A stretch of 64,000 nucleotides of DNA from Nymphaea colorata (Eukaryota > Streptophyta > Magnoliopsida > Nymphaeales > Nymphaeaceae). The notes under the pieces are model-generated. The model searched no databases and had not been told where the DNA came from. It saw only the letters and a program-made list of their open reading frames with translations. Location of the stretch: contig NC_045139.1 in the NCBI RefSeq assembly GCF_008831285.2, positions 30,049,206-30,113,205 on the forward strand, given 5' to 3'. This document shows positions 1 through 12,417 of the stretch, piece after piece; position 1 is the stretch's first letter, and the number at the start of each line of letters is the position of its first letter. The position numbers and the translations under genes were made by a program.

Positions 1-756
1 GGACTTTATTTCTTTAATGGAACTTTTACCAAGAAAAGTGCAAAAGATAAGTGCATTTTGCGCAGTAAATAGAAAAGACACCAACGGAAAACGATGAGGT
101 GATGAATTGACATGACTTAAATTCTGATGTCATTTTCCAATCACAACTTCGTGAAATAGGACAGGTCTGTGTAGCACTTGGCTTTCTCATCTTTGGCGAA
201 CCACAACACACTCTTTAAAATCTATATATCTTTCGTAGAACCATGGGAAAGAGCTGTTCGAGTCTTACATAAAGAAGATGAGATTGATTTTTTATCTGCA
301 AAATATTTTGTAATGGAGAAGTCTTGTGTTTTCTTCTTTTCCATAAACATCACGAAATCCCTTTTGTTGTTTTGAAATCGGTAAGCTTGCAAATGCGATG
401 AAGAAGCCAGGTTGCCTCAAGGGATACCGATGCTATGAACAGTGCATTCCTGCCATTGTTGACACTGAACAGTGGATCCAGAAAGCAAGCATTTGGAAAA
501 GGAGAGACCTTGATGCTCTTTTTTGGATGGTAACAGACGTAACAAAAACCTTCAAATAAGATAATATGAATCTAAAATTCTCCAATGGAAAGAACATGAA
601 GTTGTGAAGTTTTTACTATAACCTGTCTCAAATTGAAGATTCCTAAGCACTATGCAATTTTAGGTTCGTATTCAATGCAGGTGTCGTTGAGTTTTGAACC
701 AGCGGCTGGCCACCTAACCCAACCAGTTGTGTTGCACCTCTCAAGAAAGGTTTTTC

Positions 757-789
<33 letters not shown>

Positions 790-1714
790 CATGTGCATGT
801 GCTAGATACTAATATTTCTAAATGAGTTCCTCTCCAGCCAATTTTTGTGGCTAACCGTGCTAACTGACTTTGAATAACATATTGTTGGTTGTCAGTGGGG
901 TTTCGCTAAAGTGGCTTTATCAGTATACTTATTTTGATGTAAACGGGACAACAATGATAGAGGGACAACAATGATAGAGAAGACAGGAGGACCCTACTGT
1001 TTAAGTGGAAGAAGGTTTTGGATCAAAGGTCTCATAAATAGGGACCCAGCAAGGGTGACCCGTCTCTAGCGAGTCCCTGACCCCTTATCTGATGGAATGA
1101 ATGTGTTCCTCCAGTTTGATGTGAACACGTCAAAGACAGAACCGACCGGCGGACGACGGCGACGGGACAAGTTGTGAGTCGTAGGACCCACCAGTCTCAG
1201 TCTAAAGGCGTGCAGGAACCACAAGAACGGTTCTCAATTCGGTCCACCCAAATATGATTGCAGGACCCACCAGTCTCATTCCAAGGACAGTATGTCATCA
1301 GCTCCATATCTCTTCCTCCTCTGTGCCTCATGGAGGTAGACATCAAATTAAAGGTGCACCAACACAGTTTTGGATCCAAGAAGCATGAGAAAAAGAAAAA
1401 GCCTTTGACCCTCTCTTAAAAAAAAACTATTCAAGCAGGCAAAAGTCTCTTGTAGAAGCATTTAAGTTCTTTTTTCCCCTAGTTTTTGGGATTCGGGGCT
1501 GCTTGAGAACTTGAATAAAGCTATGGTGGACTCATCAATTACAGTGTTGTGTTTGTTATTGTTTGAAGTATAAAAACGTAGCATCTCACGATAATCAAAC
1601 TAACAACATGTTGTTAATATGTTCGTCCGCTCAACCAACTATGCTACACCTCTTTTGGCCTTGATGATAGAAATGTTTGGATAGAAATGGTTAGAATAAG
1701 AAGAGAGTTGTTTG

Positions 1715-1966
1715 GAATTTGAATTTAAAATTTGATTTCACAATCTGAATCCTATTTTTACATTTATATCTGAATTCGAATTTTGAACCAAATCGAGCCG
1801 GTTTTCAAAAACACAAGAACATTGTTATTTAAAACATAATTATGTATATCCGAGTCCAAATCCGATTAGATGTCATTTCTTAAATCTGAATTTGGATATT
1901 ATTTTTTTTTCATATCTATTTTCTTCCCAAAACTTGATATTCAATCCAAATCAAATATATTGATAT
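1715..1966 (-). repeat. Foldback-like dispersed repeat, copy A (partial)
   Basis: The segment consists of degenerate blocks of the type 'aatccgaatc / gattcggatt' and ends in 'aaatatattgatatgtac', a diverged form of the TTGACATCCCTA terminus seen in other copies. The internal sub-block 'gatgtcatttctta' is shared with the copies near 3.6, 4.4 and 5.7 kb. The left end is not visible, so this copy looks truncated. Confidence 0.5.
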
Positions 1967-3021
1967 GTACAACCTTATATCAGAATTGCTTAATTGAAAC
2001 TGTAGGGTAAACCCTTTGGCTCTGCCTTATCTCTTTTACAGGGATTTCAACTTCTTGTAGTGTCGGATGGCTACGTAACCTATCGACCATGATGATAAGG
2101 ACTGAGGTTACTGTAATGTGTTTGATTGATCTGATTAGACGTCTGACATGTGTTTTTGTTTGCCTTCTTATCTAACAAACATCAAAAGTGTCGCAAAAAA
2201 AAAAAAAAAGTTCTACCGGTGGCCAGATTACGGAATCACCCTCATTCAGTAATATGAATCCATTGTAAATAGTAAAAAAAAAAAACTAAACTTGTTATTT
2301 TTTTTTTTTAAAGTTTACTTGAGTGAAATTGTTTTGGAATAAACTTTCTTGCATATATGATACATCTTTCAACTTAGGTCAATCATTTTCATACCATTTC
2401 ATGTGATCTGGTATCTGATTTCTACTTGATTTTTCAACACTATTTTGAAATTACTTGAAATTGTAATAAATTTTTTTCTCAATAATTTATGTTGTATCAA
2501 GATGCAGAAACTAACAAATCGAAAGACCAATTCTTTTTACGGTGTTCTAGAAATTAGGTCTTGACAAATAGCTTGGCAGTTTCTGAAATAGAAATGGATG
2601 GGTCAATCTAAAATGGGGTTCTATTTGCACGGTGTACATCATGGTAGAAGATGCAGTTTTTCTATTTTTAAATTGGTAGGTAATATGTTTCATTTTTGTG
2701 GGTGTTCTTGAATAGCACCCACTAAAGATACTATAGTTCGACCAGCTATGTTATATTCCTGAAAAAACTAGACTCCCTTCGTCGAGTCATGTTTGAAAAT
2801 GAACAACCTCTTCTTGTGGATCTCATGCCATATTATGTTGATCCAGACCACACTTAGGTTGCATTTAATGGCTCTTCTTAGATCTGATATTGCAATAAAA
2901 AGGTATGTTTTGAATGATCTTCTGATCTCAGAATTTAAAAACTGAGTGAAGGGTCCCTATAGATTTGGTATTCTACCAAGAATTTCAGATCTGCAGGGAC
3001 ACAACTTTTTGAAAACTGCAA

Positions 3022-3132
3022 ACTCTCTCTCTCTCTCTCTCTCTCATTCCCATTTTATCGGCTTGTCCCCCAATTTTGATCCATTTTGATATACATTTTC
3101 ATTTTATCAGCTCTCTCTCTCTCTCTCTCTCT
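3022..3132. repeat. Two CT microsatellites
   Basis: Two runs of CT, at about 3022-3045 and 3111-3132, flank a short spacer in which 'cattttatcggctt' and 'cattttatcagctc' are near-duplicates. The arrangement suggests a local duplication of a CT run together with its flank. Confidence 0.8.
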
Positions 3133-3359
3133 GTGGATTTTCATGTGAGGTTGGCCGGTGAGGAAGACGGTGGAAAAAGTGCAGGGCCCTTTTTCGTAAA
3201 GAGAACCACAAAAGGATGAAAAGCGGTGGAAGAATTGAGGCCGGTGGTGCTAAAAAACAAAAAGCACAAGAAGGAAAGGAAAGTAACTTCTTTTCGATCG
3301 GTCACCTTCCCACAAATTCTTGCCTGATTGTCGATCGATGTATCGGCCCCAAACAGAAA

Positions 3360-3716
3360 TTATTTTTAACCAAATCGAGACATGGTTATACGGATCATCT
3401 TCGAATTAGATATATTTTTACTTATATTCTCTTTTTTTTTTATATTCATGTACTTGGATTTAAATACACATTAAAAAAAGTTATATTTGAATCCATGTCC
3501 AAAAATATATTTCAAATATTTTGATTTTTACATAATAAGATTTTTGTTTAAAACTAAACCTCATCCTGATCAAATATTTATGTATATCTGAACCTAAATC
3601 CAATTAGATGTCATTTCTAAAATTCGAATCTGATCTGATTTCTTAAATAGATTTTTTTTTCCTATATCCAATTTTTTATGGTTCGGTGAGATATCCTATT
3701 CAAATAGAATATATTG
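3360..3716 (-). repeat. Foldback-like dispersed repeat, copy B
   Basis: This copy shares the internal order of copy C: 'atgtatatctgaacc', then 'ccaattagatgtcattt', then a terminus 'gaatatattgacaaacc'. The left end is diverged and its boundary is approximate. Confidence 0.5.
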
Positions 3717-4103
3717 ACAAACCTTAGTGATAATTGGTTGATAGGAACCACCTTGCCTCTAGAATGTAGCATGAATTAAGAAAACCAAAAGATGGTCAAA
3801 GATTGTATCAATTAAATTGGCGATGTCCAAAGAACAAACAAGATTCATAAAATTAATATGGTAAAATTTTGCCTTCGTTAGCAAGTGGTTAGGTGGAATT
3901 TTGCGTCCGATTAAATTGTATTGAAGGGTGAAAAGTGGGTCGGATTTGATCAGCCGCTACATAGAAAAATGTGTTTGAAATCAGATCATGGACAAAAAAA
4001 AAAAAAAAAGGAATGAAACCGACCAGTTTCCACCCCTTGATGCATGCGCAGATACACCCTAATAGTAATAATTCTTGGGTTCTTTCAATTTAAAGGTTTT
4101 AAA

Positions 4104-4551
4104 GTAGGAATGTCAACAGATTGGGTTTGAATCATATATACTCTTAACTGTATCTATTTCTCGGATATTCATATATTTGGATTCAAATTTGAATTCAGAC
4201 AAAAACAAAGAAAAGTCATTTCCATGTCCGAATCTGATATCCGATTTCACAATCTAAATCCGACCCGAATCTGAGTTTTACATTTACATCCAAATCTAGA
4301 TTTTGAGCCGAATCTGGCCAATTCTTAAAATGTAAGAGCATTTGATATAGGATATTTATTTAAAACTAAATCTGATTTGAATTCAAATCCAATATGATAT
4401 TTATGTATATCCAAATCTGATCAGATGTCATTTCTTAGATCTAAATCTGATCCAATTTTTTAATAGAAATTAAATTTTTTTCAATGTCCGATTTTTTGGA
4501 ACAGTTCGATCGGATATCCAATCCAAATCGGATATATTGACATCCCTATTC
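4104..4551 (-). repeat. Foldback-like dispersed repeat, copy C (both ends visible)
   Basis: The left end reads 'taggaatgtcaacagatt' and the right end 'atattgacatccctattc'. The reverse complement of the right end starts 'gaatagggatgtcaatat', so the termini are inverted repeats of about 12 bp. The interior is made of repeated CCGAATCTG-like blocks on one arm and their relatives on the other. No coding capacity is seen. The structure fits a non-autonomous foldback or MITE-like element. Confidence 0.6.
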
Positions 4552-5603
4552 TAAGTCTGAGCAAGAAGTCCTATTAGAATAACGTGCAAATATAAACTTG
4601 GAAAAGTGAGCATTTCAAAACATTTCTCTATGAGTTCAATTTCTATAGGATTGCTCAAGAAAAGCATCATGCGGTCTATGTTAGAAAATGGTAATGTTTC
4701 TCATGGATAGCTACTTGGTGCCTATTGCCGGCGTGTTCAAGGCCCACTAAAAAGAAATGAACCGAGTTGAAGAGTTCTTCAATAAATATGTGCTTGCCTT
4801 TATAAAACGATGATGCATCGACCACTCAAAACTTCAAAATAGACAAACAACTTTGAAAGATTTAGGCTGGCAGGAGAAAGTTGTGCAAAATCTATTAAAG
4901 CCAATTATAAGATATCTATAACAACAGTAAGAGCAATGGTGATATGTGATGGAAACAGAGAATAGCAGCAGCAGCAGCGGAAAATTGCAGTAGCGTCTCA
5001 CCAGCGACGTCTCAGCAGCAGCATCAATAGGCAGCACCTGCGACAAACATAGAGAAGAAAGGGAAGAAGCGAAAGAGATTTGTTTTAGGGTTTGCTTCTG
5101 AGAGGCGCAGGTTGATTACCCAACGATCAACCATTAGATGAATAGAAGCTGGGTTTTATAGTCGGCCTCTCAAAATTTCTCAATCCCAGCTACTGCTATG
5201 GCATGGAGATTTATGGTAAGAATGTAAACGGAAACTTATTTCGTGTTTTAATTTCGTAACTGCAGAATCCTCTTTGCAGTTACAAAAAGGAGGATAGGGC
5301 TCAGGGCCACTATCCAACAATATGTTCATATATTTAGTCTTACAGGGCGCCTTATGTATACAACTCTTTCCTGAGGCCATAATCCATCAGATGTGAATGC
5401 TCGATACCTAGATTAAGGGCCTTTATCAAATGATTTAATCTAGTTTGATATTTCTATTGGGAATTAATTCCAAACAACACTTGTAGAATGCATTTTAATT
5501 ATGTATATAACATGCCAACTTTTTGATAGTGCAAGGGGAAAGCCTTCCCAATTCACTAGGGTTGGTTGTAATTGTGAGGCAAACAAAAAAAAATGAAAAA
5601 ACT

Positions 5604-5950
5604 AGGGAGGTCAATGTATCTGATTTGGATTGGATATCCAACCAAACCATTCCAAAAAAAAAAAGGCATAAAAAAAATATGTATCCGATTAAAAAAATCA
5701 GATCGGATTTGGATTTAAGAAATGACATCTGATCAGATTAGAGTTTAGATTTGGATATACATAAATATGTGATTGGATTCAAGTCAGATTCAGTTTTACA
5801 CAAACATCTTATATCCAATACTCTTATACTTTGAAAACTGATCCGATTCGGTTCAAAATTCGAATTCAGATTCGGATATGAATATAAAAAAACGGATTCA
5901 GATCACGTTCAGATTTTGAAATTGAATTTTGGATTTGGATTCAGATGTGA
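5604..5950 (+). repeat. Foldback-like dispersed repeat, copy D
   Basis: It starts 'gggaggtcaatgtatctg', matching the inverted right end of copy C. It then follows the same order of blocks: 'ttggattggatatcc', 'aagaaatgacatctgatc', 'ttggatatacataaatat'. Orientation is opposite to copy C. The distal end is not clear and fades near 5950. Confidence 0.55.
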
Positions 5951-7038
5951 CGTTTACTTGCTCGATTGTTTTAAACTTTTTTATTACTAGGTTATGTATT
6001 TTGCTGGTCCAAAGGTTAAGTCTTCCACAGAACGCTCAGTAAGAAAATATTTTGTTCCTAGAATATATGTTTATTAACATAAGGCATATCCTATGAATAC
6101 CATGCTTTATCTTTCAAAAACCATGGAAATGGCTACATATCAATGTCTAGCACTTGATTGTTGGATGAAAAAATAATACCAATAATCATATGACATATCA
6201 TGTCTTGTGGACCAAAATTACGGTGCTTTTGGATCATGTATAATCGGACAACTTGTGTTCCAAGAACACAATGTTCTTATTACTTGCCCTATCACATCAA
6301 TTAATAACTATGGACAACCCTCGCCTTATAACTAAATTGAAATTTTATGCATAATTGCTCTATGTGAGCCTTTTTTTCGAACAGTAAAACCATTGTTCGT
6401 TGGAACACCTGTTCATGTAGGTTTAATCTGCCACACCAAAGGTGGGTTTTCCACCGACGTCAAGCCTTGATGTGGAGACCCTTTGAACCCCAAGAACCTT
6501 CACCCAAGCAAACACAAACACACTCAAGTGAGTTGTTATGATCAAAACTATGATAAGCAGATCTGATTTGAATCCAAACATGTCTCATAGTTCAAACCTA
6601 TATACTAAGGATCTCCAATCCGAGCTTTTGACCACATACGAAGGATCTCAAATCCTCATCTTTTCTGTAGATCTAAGATCCAGTATTCGTTTACTATATG
6701 GAGCCCATGTAAAATTGGTTTCAAATAAGCCTTGGATCTCATATCCCAGGCTATCAAATGCACCATAATAGTCATATGTTTAACTTATATGGACTCCCTT
6801 TTTCAATCTTACCAATAACTGACCTTGGCTCAGAAACTGGTATCAGTTTCCAAAATTTCAGCCCTAACCATGAACTGACCCAAATCTGTAAATTTGTATA
6901 GATTCATAATTTTCAGCCTAAATCATACTAAACCATACATGAACTACAAAAGATCGAGGACAAACTAAAAATTTTAGGTTAATTTAAGTCTGATCTCTTG
7001 GCTGGTTTTGAAAAGCAGAAACCTAATGTATGTATATA

Positions 7039-7043
<5 letters not shown>

Positions 7044-7095
<52 letters not shown>
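7044..7095 (+). repeat. Compound TG/TA microsatellite
   Basis: An uninterrupted TG run (about 7044-7070) is followed directly by a TA run (about 7071-7095). Long open frames on both strands here, rich in Val/Cys or Tyr/Ile, are products of the repeat. Confidence 0.9.
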
Positions 7096-8179
7096 GTTTT
7101 ATTTTGTGTTTCATCAGCTTTTGGTAAGTTCTACCAATATATGCACCAAAAAGAGACCTCATCATGGAAACAAATGGACCGACCAGTTATGTGTCTGTAT
7201 GTGCCCCATGATAAGTCCCAATCAAGCATTCCAAATTCTTGAATAGTCAAGAACTAGTGGGCTCTCCTAACCCTTTTAAGTGGTCCTGGATTCGCTCATC
7301 AGAACGGACTCTTCGGTCCGTCAGGTCCATGGCGAAGCTTTGTTTTTTGAAAAGAAATCATGAATTGCAATTAGATGCCATTAGTGTTGTCTTCTTTCAG
7401 CAATTTGGTCCACAGCCGTGCGCCTACGATGTTAGACCAGATGATACGATCCTTTGAATTACATGCATTACTCCTAAGCTCTGATCGAAAGTACGTAAGG
7501 CTGAAAACTTGTTCAAGAACGGTAAATGATCATACCAATCCTTCGTAGCTAAAAAAGCAGAAGCAGTTCATTCATGTCTAAAAGAATTTTCAACTCCTCT
7601 ACAGTTCAATATCGTATATCTATCATGTAGCCAAAAACATATGCATTTCACAATATATATGCATGCTATCATGTCATAAACTTCTAAAATCAACATTTTA
7701 TATGTTATTGTCATTTAGATTGGACGCTAGAATCATTAATTTCCAAGCAACAGCCGAGATCATCTATAATTATCTAGCTGCGATCCACTATGTAGTTGAA
7801 CCTGCTTACTCTACTTGATTGTCATTATCACGTTTTCATCATTATCCAGCATCGTCAACAACAACAATGAATTTTATTTAAAGGGAATCATCCCATCTTA
7901 AAATTTGATTGATTGATTGATTAAATTTCTCTTATTTCCCAGCCGGCGTGGAACCGGGTGCAGAAAGCAGCTTCTGAAACACACAACGAAAGGTTAAGCA
8001 AGAAGGTTTTAGTGAGATGACATGGAAATGAAATATGTGAAGGCAGTAGTAGGAAACTCATGAAAGCTCATGACAAATGCCACCAAAATATGCAATAACC
8101 AAGAATAAACATATATATATATATATATATATGTAACTCAGTATGGTAACAAAAAGTGTCTAAGCCATTGACTCCAGAA

Positions 8180-8663
8180 TTTGGTAGCTACCTGCTTTCT
8201 AGGAAGATTTTTCATAAATATTATTCGAGGGGTCGTACATTTGTTCAGCCCCTCCAACAATGATATCCTAGTTCTGACCATGAACATATGAGAGTTTGGT
8301 AGCTACCTACTTTCTATGAATATTTTTCAGAAAAATCTTTTGGAGGGTCGTATATTTGTTCAGTCCCTCCAACAACGATACCCTGGCTCCGATCATGAGC
8401 ATATGAGAGTTTGGTAGCTACCCGCTTTCTATGAATATTTTTCAGAAATATTATTTGGGGGTCGTATATTTTGTTCAGCCCCTCCAACAACAATACCCGA
8501 GCTCCGATCATGAGCATATGAGAGTTTGGTAGCTACCTGCTTTCTTTGAATATTTTTCAGAAATATTATTTGGGGAGTCGTACATTTGTTCAGCCCCTCC
8601 AACAATGATATCCTAGCTCCCAAAATGAGCATATGAGAGTTTGGCAGCTACCTGCTTTCTATA
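8180..8663 (+). repeat. 115-bp tandem repeat, four units plus a partial fifth
   Basis: The anchor 'tttggtagctacc' (with variants) recurs at 8180, 8295, 8410, 8525 and 8640, so the spacing is exactly 115 bp four times in succession. Units differ by substitutions and by balanced small gaps, for example at 'cccctccaacaa' and 'gatcatgagcatatgaga'. The fifth unit breaks off after about 23 bp. The period is not a multiple of three, and the overlapping minus-strand frames are by-products. Confidence 0.9.
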
Positions 8664-10430
8664 CATATAAACTCATTTGCGTACCTTCGAATTTTTTTAT
8701 CATGAATAGCATTTCTTTTATAGAAGAAAAGAAAGTGAGGCAGATTGTTCATATCTCTGATGGGCAGCTATCAGTTTCTTTATATACCAAGGCAAGTTGT
8801 ATAAAACAGAAAATAATCTTATGTTGCATATTTCATCATAAGTTTGCAACTCATTGAGGGGTATATTTTCTACTCCTCCCTTGAGAATAAGGAAGCGCAT
8901 AAGCAACTCATTGAGGGGTATATATATATTTATATATATATATAACCTCAAGAGAAAGGATTGCCTAATTACACCTCAAAATTCAATTCTTAAAGTTGCT
9001 TTTCCAAAATTCTGGTCATGATCCTGCTGATGAGGATTTATATAGTTAAAATAGCTTTGTTTTTTTTATATCAGTACTTTTACGTAATTTGGAATCCTAT
9101 TTAGACATCAAAATAAACTGTCATCAAAACTTATCTTTAGGCGTAGGATTTTCGATTTATTTTTGGAATTCGAAAATAGAACTTCAAAAAAGTCGAGTTC
9201 TGGGTTGCAATTTCACAAACTTTATGCAATCATACTGCATCTGAACCACTCAAATCCCAATATGGTACGCAAACTCTGTCCAAAACTATGAAGTTTAAAT
9301 TGCTTTATGGGGCATTTGATTGCTTAGCTCATATCTAAAGTTCCAAATGATTTCAGATTTTGAGATCTTCTAAGATTTTTTAGATCCTTGACTTTTTAAG
9401 GATATGAAAATTTCAAAAATGTATTAAAGTTCATGGATCCCAATTAGTCAAACCATCTTCTCTTATGTAATTTGTGATAGAAATTAGACATTTGAGGCCT
9501 GATAGTGATCTTGAACCCATAGTTTTCAAATTTGCAGCTTGCTGGAACTATTTAATTTATATATTTTAAGGTATGCCTAGTTAGACTTAGACCCTCAGGT
9601 CTAAAATTCAAGGTAATAAATGCCTCTAAATGAAGGACATACATAGTAAACCTTGTGATTATCCCTAATTATATGATACAACATGCCCATTAAAACTGAA
9701 ACTCTAGAAATCCTGCTCTATTATTGACCTCATCAGACCATATCCAGTGATCAGAGGAAAAAATTTACTGCAGGATTTCAATCTTCAATATTGCCAAAGT
9801 CTGCTCCAAGCCAAATATAAATATCTGTGGCCTACAAATTATTTGATCATATACTATACAACAGAACTAATTGGTGAAGAAAATCTGTAGCACCAAAGTA
9901 TACGGGCCAAGGGGTAGGCCCCTTTTGCTAAGCCTAGGACTAAAGGGCCTATGAAGAAGCCAACATCGGTAGCTTAGCCTTTGTCTTGGAGCCCTTGCTT
10001 TGGTGGCTTTCGGAATACATTCATTGTTTCCCCATACAGTGAGTTGTGATAAAGCCAGTAAGTTTCTAACATAACTAACCATTCTATGAGTATCTGTAAA
10101 TATCGGATCTGAATTCAATCGGTAATCAGATCCATAAACCCTTACCAGATCTGACTAAACGGCTTGAAGAACTTTTTTTGTTCTTTTTAGCCGAATTTAA
10201 TCAAAATCAATCTACCTCCCATGCATCTGTCTTAATATCTCAGCCTAAACTTTTTATGCCACATAATTCAAAGTTTCTATTAAGATTTTTCTCTTCTCGT
10301 AAAGCACATGCCGTTATGAACCAATTGTGGCTCCACCAACACTCACGAGCAATGTGAAGGTTTGGTATGAAAGGACCTCCAAAGAGGAAAAAAAACCAAA
10401 TTTGGTAGCAAGACAACAATGATAATATTC

Positions 10431-10462
10431 ATGGTCCTTGCTGTCAACATTATAGAGTATAC

Positions 10463-10497
<35 letters not shown>

Positions 10498-10517
10498 ATG
10501 TTGACAGCAAGGATCAT
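10431..10517. repeat. Inverted repeat with 19-bp perfect arms around a TA-rich loop
   Basis: Arms at 10435-10453 (tccttgctgtcaacattat) and 10495-10513 are exact reverse complements. Allowing one mismatch extends them to 23 bp (10431-10453 and 10495-10517). The loop of about 41 nt is a TACA/TA microsatellite. No coding sequence is present. Confidence 0.85.
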
Positions 10518-12417
10518 ATATATATGTCACTGTTAGTTAAAAAAATAGCTTTATATAATTATGTATGGGTCACTCTTGAGGGATAAGAACCTTTTGGTAG
10601 TGATAGGAATGTCCTTGGTAGTGAGCTAGCGGTTTCAATCTTACTTTTCCAAAATAGAGAAGAAAATGAACGTAAGGAGAATATTGTCTCCCCAACTCTC
10701 AAAGTGGACTCCAACCTTGAATACAAAAGCTTATTTTGGTTTTATCATCGTCAAAGGGCCCAGAAAAAGTTCAATCCCTAAAAGATATTGCTATTTTATG
10801 TTCTTTTTGGACACTGTTGTAGTGTCTTTTTGGTTATATATATAGATATAAAAGTTCTCTAGATTGCGGTGATCATTAATGATATCAACTGCACTAACTT
10901 ACATTAAATCATTAAATATGAAAAAAATGTATGGCTAGAATGTCTCTAATTACTCTCGCATGAAAGATACAAGAAACTTTGCATTAAGAAAGAAAGATTG
11001 CTTTTTTATTGATGACATCTTCGCTGCACATGTTTCTCAATTGGTCGAGGATTATACGATATAATTGGTATGATTACATGATCGACACAATCTAGAGACT
11101 GTAGAAAAGTACATAAAAATTTAGTTTCGTTTCGAGATTAGGTTGTCTCATTTTTATATATGTTATACGCAGACAAGTGTATACATATTAGCAGCCTCTC
11201 GGTTGGTGTACTGGAGATGAGAAGATTTTGCAGAGTCAAGTCAAGGATAATGTCCATCTTCCACGACAATTTTTGTTCTTATTTTGCTGATCTTTTAGGC
11301 AACTCATCTCACCTGCAATTACCCATCACCGAAGAAGATCAAACTCTGAATTTTCGTCTTCAATCTTTGTGCCGATTGAGAGAATTTGACAGGCGATGAA
11401 CTACAGTCCAGTCAAATGGCGATTAATTAGGTAACGTGGGTCCAGATGAGGAGATCACAGCCAAATAAGATCGGTCCCCCTGTGACTTGTTAAATCAGTG
11501 ATTGTCCATTTTGCAGATGAGATCAAAACAACTGATTGCACAATATGAACTCTACACTTTTGGGATGGGGAAGCGTAGCATCTCTATGTACCAAAGAAGT
11601 GTCTTCCTTGGTTTCTAGCTTTAACTGATGGTGAATTTTTTTCAGTTTTTTTATTTTGTAATATCTTCTGCAACTTTTAGGAAACTGTGCAGTAAACTAG
11701 AAAAATATGAATTTATGCTTCATTGGTGCAACAGTATCTATCGAGACATCGATCTGCAGGAAAAAATCTAGAGGTGCAAAGACTGATGAACAGTGATCCA
11801 GATGGAAATTGAGCAGAGGACCAGAAATTCAATCAGATTTCACGTCTGCGGATTACAGCCTCCCTTTCTCCATATATAACGAACAAAAATTCTAGAACTT
11901 GGGGATGCAGCATACTTTAATTTGATGAAAAGTGCAAGATATGTGACCTTCTAATTTCGTATCGTGGTAATTCATTGTCCCAAGATCAATCAGACGCATC
12001 TGTTAGCAGTTCTTTGAGAGGTAAAATCAATAGCAAATGGACTCTAAAAAAATTCTATCATCCCTTCATTCCCAAAAGCTATATGAACTCTATACAAGCT
12101 GACTCACAAATTCACAATGACATAATTGACTTCTGAAGTCAGTGACATAATTCACTTCTGAATTCAGTTTCTTGTATGACAAGACTCATCTAACTTCACG
12201 AAACACATGTATATGCTTGTTACATGGAATTGAACATGGAAAAGAAGAAAAGAAATTTACTGAAACAAACGGCAAACAGCACAACTCAAGGTTATGAACA
12301 TGATTGAAGTATTGCTAAATCACAGAGTGATCATGAACGACAAACTCACAATTTTCCACCATAACCCTTCAAACTTTTCCGGCCACCAAATTTCCGGTAC
12401 TCCCAATTTTAGGATCA

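Larger units (their letters stand above)
1..12417. other. Intergenic, repeat-rich block without a recognised gene
   Basis: Open frames here are short, lack family motifs and mostly lie in AT-rich or simple-repeat sequence. What can be recognised is listed separately: four foldback-like repeat copies, CT/TG/TA microsatellites, a 115-bp tandem array and one hairpin. TA runs occur near 756-780, 8110-8132 and 8926-8943. A short open stretch at 398-560 looks codon-like but matches no family I know. The 9.0-10.4 kb and 10.5-12.4 kb parts show no repeat or coding structure I can name. Confidence 0.6.

Noticed and set aside
398-560. Short open stretch starting ATG AAG AAG CCA GGT TGC
   Set aside because: Codon-like texture, but no recognisable domain, no clear splice partner and too short to support as a gene.
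3216-3524. 102-codon plus-strand frame
   Set aside because: Its second half translates a foldback-like repeat copy (Ile/Phe/Tyr-rich) and its first half has no motif.
6974-7246. Frames encoding runs of Val/Cys or Tyr/Ile
   Set aside because: They are translations of the TG/TA microsatellite at 7044-7095.
8314-8632. Overlapping minus-strand frames of 67 codons with similar sequence
   Set aside because: They are generated by the 115-bp tandem repeat. The period is not a multiple of three, and the frames do not persist through the array.
8180-8663. CRISPR-like regular repeat spacing
   Set aside because: The whole 115-bp unit repeats, with no unique spacers, and the sequence is plant nuclear DNA.
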